In this document: positions 50,565 through 57,858 of the stretch, piece by piece
How the letters are laid out: each line of letters opens with the position of its first letter
Numbering within the stretch: the stretch's first letter is position 1
Assembly (NCBI RefSeq): GCF_001839655.2
Contig: NZ_CP056087.1
Location: 4,092,001 to 4,156,000 of the forward strand
DNA: 64,000 bases
Direction: 5' to 3'
Source of the DNA: Pseudomonas argentinensis
Lineage (GTDB): Bacteria > Pseudomonadota > Gammaproteobacteria > Pseudomonadales > Pseudomonadaceae
The notes under the pieces: generated by a model
The model's database searches: none
What the model was told of the DNA's origin: nothing
Seen by the model: the letters and a program-made list of their open reading frames with translations, nothing else
Made by a program: the position numbers and the translations under genes

Positions 50565-51176
50565 GTGCAAAAAAACCATCACTCTGCCACTACCCCATCG
50601 ACAGGTCGGTTGTCGAAAGCCGAACGTCGACGTCAGCTGCTGGAAACCGCGCGGCAGGTGGTGCGCCAGGAAGGTGCCGACCGCCTGACCCTCGGCCATC
50701 TGGCCACGTGCGCCGGCGTGTCCAAGCCGGTGGTCTACGACCACTTCGGCACCCGTTCCGGCTTGTTGATCGAGCTGTACCGGTGGATCGACATCGAACG
50801 GATCAATGCCTTTCGCGAACTGATGGCGGGCACCACCCGCAGCCTGGAGGACACCGCACAGCTGTTGTCCAGCGCCTATATCGACTGCGCATCCAATAAC
50901 ACCGACGAGTTCTACGCCGTAGGTGCCGCCCTGGCGGGCAGCGATGAGAAAGCTGCGGTGTTCCAGGAGCTGCTCGCCAACTGCGTGCAGATGTTCGTCA
51001 GCGTGCTCGAGCCCCACGCCAACCTGCCGGCAGCCGAGCTGGAGCGGCGCTGCGCCGGTCTGGTCGGCGCGGGGGAAGCCCTGGCAGGCGCGCTGGTGCG
51101 CGGCCGGTATGCCAAGGCGGAGGTGATCGCCACCTTTACCTCGCTGATTCAGGGCGCGTTACAGCAGCCTGCCTGA
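50565..51176 (+). CDS. TetR/AcrR-family regulator
   Basis: 203 residues from a GTG (50565). HTH at residues 18-65: R-R-Q-L-L-E-T-A-R-Q-V-V-R-Q-E-G-A, then L-A-T-C-A-G-V-S-K-P-V-V-Y-D-H-F-G-T-R. The C-terminal ligand domain is unlike well-known members. It probably binds the two CCTACC...GGTAGG sites beside it and controls itself and the divergent oxidoreductase. Confidence 0.85.
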   Translation: MQKNHHSATTPSTGRLSKAERRRQLLETARQVVRQEGADRLTLGHLATCAGVSKPVVYDHFGTRSGLLIELYRWIDIERINAFRELMAGTTRSLEDTAQLLSSAYIDCASNNTDEFYAVGAALAGSDEKAAVFQELLANCVQMFVSVLEPHANLPAAELERRCAGLVGAGEALAGALVRGRYAKAEVIATFTSLIQGALQQPA

Positions 51177-51267
51177 GCCGCCTTGTGCGGGTGAGTCGCT
51201 TGCCAAAACGCATCGCGGCAGTCTTCAAATACAGAACAATTCAAACCCTACAAAAAGAGACCGGTAG

Positions 51268-51639
51268 ATGATCGACTTCAACAACAAGGGCTTTTTCAAA
51301 CTCAAGCAGAACGACGAATACGCCCAGCGCGTCAGCGACCTGCTGCTTGAAAACGAACAGGTCATCGACGCCTACAAATCCATGCGCGACGGCGTGGTGT
51401 TCACAGACAAGCGCATCATCGCGGTCAACGTGCAGGGCCTTACCGGCAGCAAGAAGGATTTCACCTCCCTGCCCTACAAGAACATCGTCGCCTACTCGAT
51501 CGAAACCTCCGGCACCTTCGACCTGGACTCGGAGCTGGAAATCTATTTCTCCTCACTCGGCAAGGTGAAATTCGAGTTCACCGGCAAGACGGCGATGGTG
51601 GAAATTTCCAAGCTGATTTCGGCCCATGTTTTCGGCTGA
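51268..51639 (+). CDS. Bacterial PH-domain protein
   Basis: 123 residues: M-I-D-F-N-N-K-G-F-F-K-L, then V-V-F-T-D-K-R-I-I-A-V-N-V-Q-G and T-S-L-P-Y-K-N-I-V-A-Y-S-I-E-T-S-G, the short bPH (YvbH-like) fold. Cytoplasmic, no signal peptide. Function unknown. AGAGACCGG precedes the start. Confidence 0.8.
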   Translation: MIDFNNKGFFKLKQNDEYAQRVSDLLLENEQVIDAYKSMRDGVVFTDKRIIAVNVQGLTGSKKDFTSLPYKNIVAYSIETSGTFDLDSELEIYFSSLGKVKFEFTGKTAMVEISKLISAHVFG

Positions 51640-51670
51640 CGCCAGCGAGCGGCAAGGGGTCTATGCCAAT

Positions 51671-51702
51671 AAAAAGGCGCGATTAACGATTCGCGCCTTT
51701 TT
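51671..51702. terminator. Bidirectional terminator
   Basis: AAAAAGGCGCGA (51671-51682) pairs perfectly with 51691-51702; A5 and T5 flank the stem, serving the PH gene and the convergent receptor gene. Confidence 0.88.
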
Positions 51703-51786
51703 CATAAGTGCTGCCTCACCTCGCAGAGTGATAGCAGCCATGAACACCGCCCGAGGGCAAAAATGCTCGGGCTACGGTGCACCCAC

Positions 51787-53934
51787 TTACCAGTTGTAAC
51801 TCACCTTGGCGGTGATTTCGCGGCCAGAATTGTAGTAGTTCGCACTACCGCGACCGACCACATGTTGCTCGTCCAGTAGGTTGCTGAGGTTAACCGCCAG
51901 GTCAGTCCCTTTAGCGATCTGATAATTGAACGCGGCATCAAATATTGTAGCGCCTTTGCTCTCGCCATTGTTGTTCAGGTCATTGAAGTAATAGGACCCT
52001 ATATAACGGGCGCCCAGGCCGACGCTAACAGCTGTTCCCGGCACGCTGTAATAACTCCAGAGCGAGGCCGAATGCTTCGGAGCGGTAACCAGCCTGTTAC
52101 CCTTGATTGATACGACGTCATAGGCCGCGCCGTTCCATACCTGCAGCGCGCCGCGCAGCACCTCGGTGTCCATATAGGTGTAGCCACCTACCAGACTCAG
52201 GTTATCGGTCAACTCTGTCTTGGCCTCCAGCTCGAGGCCACGCACACGCTGCTCACCCACAGTCTGCTGATCGATAACGCCGTTCTGCTGCACGACCGCT
52301 GTGGCGACATCTTCCTGAGTCAGCTCATAGACAGCGGCAGAGAACAGCGCATTCATTGATGCCGGCGAATACTTCAGACCGACTTCGTATTGTGTGCCGC
52401 GCTCTGGAGTAGTGCCCACCTCAGGTGGAGCGACGGACTCGACCATGCTGATGTAGGTGGATAATTCGTCAGTGACTATATAGGTCAACGCGCCACGGAA
52501 GGAGTTTTCCGAGAAGCTATCAGACGCCTTGCTTCCGGCGAGGTAATCAGTCTCCGAAACGTCCATGGAGTCATTGCGCATACCGAAAGTGACAATGAAA
52601 CGCTCGTAGAACGAGATATTTTGTTGCAGGAATACAGATTTGACCCGGTTGTCTCGGTCCTTGTTCTCATAAATGATCGGTGCAGAAACACCGGTATATC
52701 GCGGATTGGCTACATCAATTGGATCTGCCGAACCATATACGGAAACCCCCTTGCTCGTGGAATCGAGATATTCCACGCCCGCGATGCTGCTGCTATCGAT
52801 GTTCTCGAAACGCGCATCGTATTGCAGGATGACGTTGCCATTGAACTGCTCGGCTTCACTGTCGTACCCCAGGTAACCCCGGTCAACCAGAGTTCCGCTA
52901 TGACCGGAAGCGTCACTGATATAGGCATAGCCGTACTCATCGGACAAATCGCTGTAGCGCAGATTGCTGCTCAGCGTAAAGCCATTATCAAAGTTATGGC
53001 TGAAGCTGCCACTGATATTGGTGCGCTCGACATCATGGAAGTTGTAGGTTGGCTCGCCAAAGAACTCGTCGCGATCATATTCCCTGTCCATCGGGTAACC
53101 GCCGCTGTTCGGCGTGCTGTCCTGGCGCAGGTGATCCACCACCAACGTGGCCGAGGTAAAAGCCGTTGGTGCCCAAGTCAGCCCTCCCATAACGAAGTTG
53201 TTATCGTCTTGTGAGTGGTCATATTCCCGATCACTGCCCTGAAACTTACCAGTGAATCGATACGCGAGAGTCTGATCCGCATTCAGCGAATCACCGACGT
53301 CGATACCCGTCTCCTTGTGATCGAAAGAACCGTAGCTCGCATACACTTGTCCAAACTTGTCGAAGCGCGGCTTCTTGGTCACGAAGTTCACCGAGCCACC
53401 AGGGTCGGCAGGGCCGAACAGCGTCGAGTTGGCCCCACGCAGTACTTCGACACGCTCATAGGCGAACGAATCTTCACGCACGCCACGCATCGAACCCAGG
53501 GTCAGGCCGTCGCGGTAAGTCGTAGCATTGAAGCCTCGGATCTGGAAATAGTCATTGCGATCATCAGTACTGTAGTAGTCGGCAACAACGCCTGGTGTGT
53601 ATTTCAACACTTCTTCAGTCGTACTGGCGTTGCGCTGCTCGATTTCCTTCTGCGTGATCACCGAAACCGAAGCCGGCGTATTGAGAATGCTGGTCGCAAC
53701 CTTGCCCCCTACCCAAAGCTCCTGAGCGACCACCGTGCTGGCATCATCGCTGGCGGCCGCCTGCGTGTTGACGATGATCGGCGCGAGGCGATAGGCCTCC
53801 TCCTCACTGATGGTGGTGGCCTCCTGGGCATTTACGCTCAGGGGAACGGCAACCAGCGGCGTGCAGAACAGGGCGGCAGCGGTTCGCTGCCAGGACATGG
53901 TTGTAGGAATGGCCCTGGGTTTGCAGTGAGTCAT
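51787..53934 (-). CDS. TonB-dependent siderophore receptor
   Basis: 715 residues from ATG 53934. Signal peptide ending N-A-Q-E; plug domain with V-S-V-I-T-Q-K-E-I-E-Q-R-N near 90, I-R-G-F-N-A-T-T-Y-R-D-G and V-L-R-G-A-N-S-T-L-F-G-P-A-D-P-G-G; 22-strand barrel ending in the aromatic residue W. It resembles ferric-siderophore receptors of the FhuA/FoxA kind. No N-terminal signalling extension, so no sigma/anti-sigma control. A Fur-box-like site lies upstream. It is next to the island boundary. Confidence 0.92.
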   Translation of the reverse strand: MTHCKPRAIPTTMSWQRTAAALFCTPLVAVPLSVNAQEATTISEEEAYRLAPIIVNTQAAASDDASTVVAQELWVGGKVATSILNTPASVSVITQKEIEQRNASTTEEVLKYTPGVVADYYSTDDRNDYFQIRGFNATTYRDGLTLGSMRGVREDSFAYERVEVLRGANSTLFGPADPGGSVNFVTKKPRFDKFGQVYASYGSFDHKETGIDVGDSLNADQTLAYRFTGKFQGSDREYDHSQDDNNFVMGGLTWAPTAFTSATLVVDHLRQDSTPNSGGYPMDREYDRDEFFGEPTYNFHDVERTNISGSFSHNFDNGFTLSSNLRYSDLSDEYGYAYISDASGHSGTLVDRGYLGYDSEAEQFNGNVILQYDARFENIDSSSIAGVEYLDSTSKGVSVYGSADPIDVANPRYTGVSAPIIYENKDRDNRVKSVFLQQNISFYERFIVTFGMRNDSMDVSETDYLAGSKASDSFSENSFRGALTYIVTDELSTYISMVESVAPPEVGTTPERGTQYEVGLKYSPASMNALFSAAVYELTQEDVATAVVQQNGVIDQQTVGEQRVRGLELEAKTELTDNLSLVGGYTYMDTEVLRGALQVWNGAAYDVVSIKGNRLVTAPKHSASLWSYYSVPGTAVSVGLGARYIGSYYFNDLNNNGESKGATIFDAAFNYQIAKGTDLAVNLSNLLDEQHVVGRGSANYYNSGREITAKVSYNW

Positions 53935-54038
53935 GCTCAAGATCCTTGATTGTTGGAAGCCCCCTGCCGCGAGCGCCATTCAGTGCTGTCGCAGAAATCA
54001 GCAGAGGTCGTACAACAATCATATTCGAAAACCTCTAT

Positions 54039-54057
54039 CACAACGATAGTCATTAAC
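54039..54057 (-). promoter_or_regulatory. Fur box upstream of the TonB receptor gene
   Basis: On the minus strand GTTAATGACTATCGTTGTG matches the 19-bp Fur consensus GATAATGATAATCATTATC at 13 positions. It lies about 105 bp upstream of the ATG. Confidence 0.65.
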
Positions 54058-54190
54058 AATAAAGTTCCCGACTGTCGCATAAAAATCAGCAGCTTGATCT
54101 GCCGTTGGCGGCGCCAGGCCTATGCCCCCCTCCCAATTGAAACGTCGCGGCCCGCGCCGGCTCGATCAAAATACGGTACGCAAGAAGCAC

Positions 54191-54215
54191 AAAAGCCCGC
54201 ATTACGCGGGCTTTT
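54191..54215 (-). terminator. Terminator of the interrupted guaA transcript
   Basis: AAAAGCCCGC (54191-54200) pairs with GCGGGCTTTT (54206-54215). It lies about 40 bp downstream, on the minus strand, of the guaA-like stop at 54258. Confidence 0.75.
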
Positions 54216-54255
54216 GGCTTCCTGACCACTGACTACCGGCTCAAACCGGACGCGG

Positions 54256-54272
54256 GATCATTCCCACTCGAT
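54256..54272 (-). other. Putative att site: residual 3' end of guaA
   Basis: Minus strand reads ATC-GAG-TGG-GAA-TGA-TC, encoding I-E-W-E-stop, the invariant C-terminus of GMP synthetase GuaA. Upstream codons do not continue into GuaA. A guaA-type terminator follows. The 3' end of guaA is a known integration site for genomic islands, which leave such a short duplicate. Confidence 0.6.
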
Positions 54273-54517
54273 CATCAACAAGCCGCCCGAACCCGCTTGG
54301 CTTAAGGGACTGGCTGAAATTGACATGGGCCTTACCGCCACTTCTACCGTCAATCGCGCAGAGCTTTACTAAGGCGAGAGATAGATCGATTTGCGGGGCG
54401 ACGGATCTGGCAACGCCATCATCAATCAGCCTACATATTATCCGCAAGCCGCCCCCGAGACGAACCCGAACATGCCGTCGCTGAATCAGGGCCGAGGTGT
54501 TGCCCGTCTTCAATCTC

Positions 54518-54893
54518 ACCTACGCCACAGTAGGTTGCCATCCTGAAACCCTCGGGCTAGAGTGCGCCCGTCGTGGTAAATCCCACGACCGGGTGTGACA
54601 ACCTGATTCGTTCGAGGCGCGGTAGCGCCATAGCTTAGGTAGCCAGCAATACGATTGCTTGGCTGCTTAACTTCTATGGCGGGCCGTGTGGGGCAGGCTT
54701 TTGCCTGGCCGGTTCCCTCGGACGCCGGTTTGTCACCCCCGCACGGTCCGCCACCCATATCCGAGTGACAACGGCGGGTGACGGCTCCTTAATCGTCTGA
54801 GGAGCACAAGGAAAATGCGCTACCCCTTTTTTACCCGAGAGCTCCGCCTTGGGCTTCAGGTCTTGCTGTCCACCTCTGACCCGGAGGTGCGCC
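54518..54893 (+). ncRNA. Candidate structured leader region upstream of island small ORFs
   Basis: No convincing gene lies in 54273-54893. Strong pairings: GTCGTGG 54570-54576 with CCACGAC 54583-54589; CGCCATAG 54626-54633 with CTATGGCG 54674-54681, enclosing AGCCAGCAAT/ATTGCTTGGCT; CAGGC-TTTT-GCCTG near 54695-54708; and GTCACCC near 54732 with GGGTGAC near 54776. A good ribosome site for the next ORF follows. I recall similar sequence upstream of small hypothetical genes in other Pseudomonas, but cannot name a family. Confidence 0.4.
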
Positions 54894-55286
54894 ATGGCTG
54901 AGTTCGAATCCTGCGTTGTACCTTTCCCGCTGCAGCGAAGCCCGCTGCATGAATCCGAACGCTCTCCCCTACCCTCTGAAGCTGCCGCTGAACTGCGCGG
55001 CGTCATGCTCGGCAATCTGCTGGATCAGTTGGCCGAACCCGATGGGTTGCAGCCGGATGATCTGCGCGTGCGGATCGCTGCTTACTCAGCTCTGGATCTG
55101 CTCGATGAGATGGTCGTGCTCTATCGTCGCGCCCTATCCGAGGCGCGAGGGGGGCGAGATGAGCAAAGGTGTAATAACCTGCCTTCCACCTCACGACGGC
55201 CACCCAGGTGTGGAAATTACCTGGGCCACCGACTGCAAGGAGGCGTTCAATCAGGGCGCAATGCTGGCCCAGAGCTGGCTGGATAA
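54894..55286 (+). CDS. Small island protein of unknown function
   Basis: Up to 130 residues from ATG 54894 with GGAGG seven bases upstream. The first ~85 residues (L-R-G-V-M-L-G-N-L-L-D-Q-L, then L-D-L-L-D-E-M-V-V-L-Y-R-R-A-L) look like a helical, real protein. The last ~43 are Arg/Gly-rich and overlap the next ORF in another frame, so the gene may have lost its original stop through an indel near 55150. Not recognised. Confidence 0.5.
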   Translation: MAEFESCVVPFPLQRSPLHESERSPLPSEAAAELRGVMLGNLLDQLAEPDGLQPDDLRVRIAAYSALDLLDEMVVLYRRALSEARGGRDEQRCNNLPSTSRRPPRCGNYLGHRLQGGVQSGRNAGPELAG

Positions 55287-55455
55287 TGCTCGCAGTGGTT
55301 GGCTCTGGGCAGTCATGATCGCCGAGCGCGACTTACTAGCATGTGCGATAGAACGGAGAGCCTTTGAAGTGGGCTTCCTCAGCCGCGTCCACCAGCGCAT
55401 ATGCTCACCCAGGTGCTGCGGCCAGTCGGCTAAACCCCTTTCCTTGGAGCGGTAA
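55159..55455 (+). CDS. Small island protein overlapping the previous gene
   Basis: 98 residues from ATG 55159 with GGGGGGCGAG upstream. Contains E-I-T-W-A-T-D-C-K-E-A-F-N-Q-G-A-M-L-A-Q-S-W-L and A-V-M-I-A-E-R-D-L-L-A-C-A-I-E-R-R-A-F-E, a plausible helical protein. It overlaps the 3' part of the preceding ORF by 128 nt. Family not recognised. The 182 bp after it hold nothing I can identify. Confidence 0.5.
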   Translation: MSKGVITCLPPHDGHPGVEITWATDCKEAFNQGAMLAQSWLDNARSGWLWAVMIAERDLLACAIERRAFEVGFLSRVHQRICSPRCCGQSAKPLSLER

Positions 55456-55637
55456 AGCTGATGTTCGCCAGCCGGCCTTGCCGGCTTGCGCTAACCGTCA
55501 CATGCCGTCAAATTTTGGCCCCCATAACGCGGGCTCCCTAGAACAGGCAGAGAACGGCCAAAATCAGCCGCTTTTTCTAGTACTAGTGATGAAGTTTGGC
55601 GCCCTTAGGGGGCTACTAAGTCCTAGCTTAGAAAGGG

Positions 55638-56513
55638 TTAGTACCGAGGCTTCGACCATCCAGGATAGCCGTCGAGTTCTTCTAGCAGGTCATCGCGGTC
55701 ATCCTGGATACGGCGATTGCCGCTGGATGCTGGGCGCTGCTCGAGTTCCTCGAAAATGAGGATGGACTGAGTCTGTTTAGTGGGGGCGTGGTAGGTCGTT
55801 TGCTCATAGCAGGCAAATCGTCGGGCATCATCACTGTTGCTCCAGTCCAGGCCCTCAGCATCCGCTTCGTGAAAGCCACTGGCTCCGGACATGAAAGCCT
55901 TTGCAGCTGCGGAGTTCTTGGGCAATGGAATGTCCCTAGATATCCAGACTCGAGCCTCTTTCAGTGCCTTCGAGGTGATGGCGTATTTGACGACTCCTTC
56001 CTCGGCCACCACAAACGCTAGGTGGGCTCCAGAGGCTTGAGCAAATCTGGAGGCGACGCATGATCGGGACGCCTGAAACTGTTCAGCCAGTTCCGCTAGA
56101 TGCTCAAGCGTAAAGTCTTTCTCTTCAGCAAGAGGCTGAATCACTCCCCAGGGCACCAAGCACTCAGCGGCAAAAATGTCGCAAAGCACCTCTTCAGGAG
56201 GGCGGCCAGTAAAGTGTTCCAGCTCAGCAGCTGGAACCTTTTCTTCATGGTTGGATTTGAGTTCGAGGACGTGGTGGGCGATCTCATGAAGGATCGTAAA
56301 TCTCTGACGGAGGGGGCTGTCATCCTGATTGACCCAGATACAGGTCTTTCCACGGCGAACAACGGTGCAGCCGGCTTCACCCTCTGCCATCTCCGTCCGA
56401 GCAACTCGAATATCCAGAAATGAAGCGAGGGCTTCCACATCGACAGGCACCGTTGTGATACCCGCATCTTTCAAGAGCTTTCGAGCCCGAGCGACCGCAA
56501 TGTTTTCGTCCAT
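55638..56513 (-). CDS. ImmA/IrrE-family zinc metallopeptidase (CapP-like regulator partner)
   Basis: 291 residues from ATG 56513 (GAGG seven bases upstream). HExxH in F-T-I-L-H-E-I-A-H-H-V-L near residue 75 and a downstream D-I-F-A-A-E-C-L-V-P, which supplies the third ligand. The C-terminal ~120 residues are a sensor-like region ending in a charged tail. ImmA/IrrE/CapP enzymes cut a partner HTH repressor after a DNA-damage or phage signal. The XRE gene lies 13 nt upstream in the same operon, and a conjugation-type operon is divergent. Confidence 0.8.
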   Translation of the reverse strand: MDENIAVARARKLLKDAGITTVPVDVEALASFLDIRVARTEMAEGEAGCTVVRRGKTCIWVNQDDSPLRQRFTILHEIAHHVLELKSNHEEKVPAAELEHFTGRPPEEVLCDIFAAECLVPWGVIQPLAEEKDFTLEHLAELAEQFQASRSCVASRFAQASGAHLAFVVAEEGVVKYAITSKALKEARVWISRDIPLPKNSAAAKAFMSGASGFHEADAEGLDWSNSDDARRFACYEQTTYHAPTKQTQSILIFEELEQRPASSGNRRIQDDRDDLLEELDGYPGWSKPRY

Positions 56514-56526
56514 GAAAATCCTCGCT

Positions 56527-56898
56527 CTACATCTGTTGAATGAGCTCGATCCGCTTGAGCCAAGCTTCCTCTGTGTTAGGTCGCTCACCTCGGAAGCTCA
56601 TGGTTGCAACGTCCTCGAAGTCCTCCCAAGGGATGTCTTCACGAGACATCATCAGGCGGTAGAGCGCGTCGTCGAGGGTTACAGGCTTTGCCAGCAGTTT
56701 AAACACCTCAGCCTCGCGAGGCCCCAACCCCAGAGCCTGGCCCAATCGGGATACGACGTCGTCGGAAGGGGCCTGTTTACTACCCTTTTCTAGTCTCCAG
56801 ATGTACGCGTGATCTAGATCGCCTGCGCGCTTCTCCAGCTCACGAAAGCTCAGCTCTTGCCGTTCACGCATGGCTGCGATGAACCCCGCCAAATCCAT
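56527..56898 (-). CDS. XRE-family HTH regulator (CapH-like repressor candidate)
   Basis: 123 residues from ATG 56898 with GGAG seven bases upstream; the longer frame to 57336 is antisense to the ubiquitin-like gene. HTH (about 5-60): L-S-F-R-E-L-E-K-R-A-G, Y-I-W-R-L-E-K-G-S-K-Q-A-P. The C-terminal extension (V-F-K-L-L-A-K-P, M-S-R-E-D-I-P-W) could be the dimer/peptidase-target part. Three TTGTC-N6-GACAA palindromes lie between it and the divergent operon, its likely operators. Confidence 0.82.
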   Translation of the reverse strand: MDLAGFIAAMRERQELSFRELEKRAGDLDHAYIWRLEKGSKQAPSDDVVSRLGQALGLGPREAEVFKLLAKPVTLDDALYRLMMSREDIPWEDFEDVATMSFRGERPNTEEAWLKRIELIQQM

Positions 56899-56942
56899 TT
56901 TTTTCTCCAACCGCTTGCATTGCCCGCGAAGGCGGGAGTAGT

Positions 56943-56964
56943 CTGTTGTCCAGCCAGACAACAG
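56943..56964. promoter_or_regulatory. Operator 1 of the ubiquitin-like locus
   Basis: CTGTTGTC-CAGCCA-GACAACAG, eight-base perfect arms, 45 bp from the XRE start. Confidence 0.7.
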
Positions 56965-57010
56965 CTGCGTTTCATGCTCCATGATAAGCGGCTTTTTTTT
57001 GAAGTCCACT

Positions 57011-57028
57011 GTTGTCTGGCCGGACAAC
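57011..57028. promoter_or_regulatory. Operator 2 of the ubiquitin-like locus
   Basis: GTTGTC-TGGCCG-GACAAC, six-base arms, 66 bp centre to centre from operator 1. Confidence 0.7.
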
Positions 57029-57046
57029 GACCTACGGGTCGTTTTT
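57026..57046 (+). terminator. Terminator-like hairpin overlapping operator 2
   Basis: AACGACC (57026-57032) pairs with GGTCGTT (57037-57043) and TTT follows, 63 bp before the operon start. May end a short transcript or act as attenuator. Confidence 0.45.
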
Positions 57047-57058
57047 ATGGGCGGCGGT

Positions 57059-57076
57059 GTTGTCCAGACAGACAAC
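57059..57076. promoter_or_regulatory. Operator 3 of the ubiquitin-like locus
   Basis: GTTGTC-CAGACA-GACAAC, six-base arms, 48 bp from operator 2 and 33 bp before the first operon gene. Confidence 0.7.
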
Positions 57077-57108
57077 GCGGCGTCTAACTCATGCAAGAGG
57101 GCTTTACC

Positions 57109-57858
57109 ATGACTCAGTTGAACGATCTCGACGTGGAGGACGTGGCCGCCGCTGTATCGGTTGGCCGCGAAGTTCGCGAGCACGGGCCTTACAAAATCCA
57201 GGTGGGTAATGAGAACCTGGACTACCGGTCTTTGGTGATCACTGATCCAGTTCCGACCGGGCAACAGGTACTGGAAGCAGCGGGACTGCGCCCAGTCAGC
57301 GAGTACCTGCTCTACCAGATGTATGCCAATGGCCATCTCGAATTGCTCAGCCCGAGCGAGACGACCGATTTGCGCCAGGCAGGGATCGAGAAATTCCTGG
57401 CATTCAAGAGCGACCGCTCGTTCCGCTTCTTCATCGATGGTCGCTCGCAGGACTGGGGAGGCCAGCGCATTTCAGGCCGCACTCTGAAGCACCTCGCAGG
57501 CGTCGACGCTCATAAATATGAGGTTTTCCTGGTGATCCCCGGCGAGGACGATGAGCTGGTTGAAGACAATGAGCTGTTTGACCTGGCTCGCCCTGGGGTG
57601 GAGCACTTCGCTGCAGTCGAGATCAGTATCAAGGTCTTCGTGAACACCCTGCCTGCCTTCGTCCACTCCCGCTACCTCAGTTACTGGGAGGTGGTACGCC
57701 TTGCCTATCCCGACGCGGTGCCGTCGCCCAATGCTCAGTTCACGGTGACCTACGCCAAGGGCTTTGAAGGCAACTCGCTTACCAACCTGGTTGAAGGCCA
57801 GATCGTCCGTATCAAGAAGGGGATGCACTTCAATGTCACACCAACTGATAAGTCGTAG
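57109..57858 (+). CDS. Multi-ubiquitin-domain protein (three ubiquitin-like units)
   Basis: 249 residues from ATG 57109 with AGAGGG seven bases upstream. Three beta-grasp units are suggested: about 28-98 (Y-K-I-Q-V-G-N, P-V-P-T-G-Q-Q-V-L-E-A-A-G-L), 100-175 (F-R-F-F-I-D-G-R-S-Q-D-W, R-T-L-K-H-L-A-G-V) and 178-249 (I-K-V-F-V-N, F-N-V-T-P-T-D-K-S). The first two end in P-G-V-E-H-F-like or G-I-E-K-F segments, as in the bacterial Multi_ubiq family. No C-terminal Gly-Gly is present. Presumed substrate or modifier of the E1-like protein encoded next. The function is inferred from operon composition. Confidence 0.78.
   Translation: MTQLNDLDVEDVAAAVSVGREVREHGPYKIQVGNENLDYRSLVITDPVPTGQQVLEAAGLRPVSEYLLYQMYANGHLELLSPSETTDLRQAGIEKFLAFKSDRSFRFFIDGRSQDWGGQRISGRTLKHLAGVDAHKYEVFLVIPGEDDELVEDNELFDLARPGVEHFAAVEISIKVFVNTLPAFVHSRYLSYWEVVRLAYPDAVPSPNAQFTVTYAKGFEGNSLTNLVEGQIVRIKKGMHFNVTPTDKS

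Noticed and set aside
54256..54272. tRNA-based attachment site
   Set aside because: No tRNA cloverleaf can be drawn; the sequence matches the guaA 3' end instead.
54241..54519. 92-codon minus-strand ORF over the guaA remnant
   Set aside because: Wrong frame for the I-E-W-E-stop end and no start signal; composition unconvincing.
54674..55015. 113-codon minus-strand ORF
   Set aside because: Antisense to the structured leader and first small ORF; Arg/Pro-rich, no ribosome site. Similar spurious ORFs are often annotated over this sequence type.
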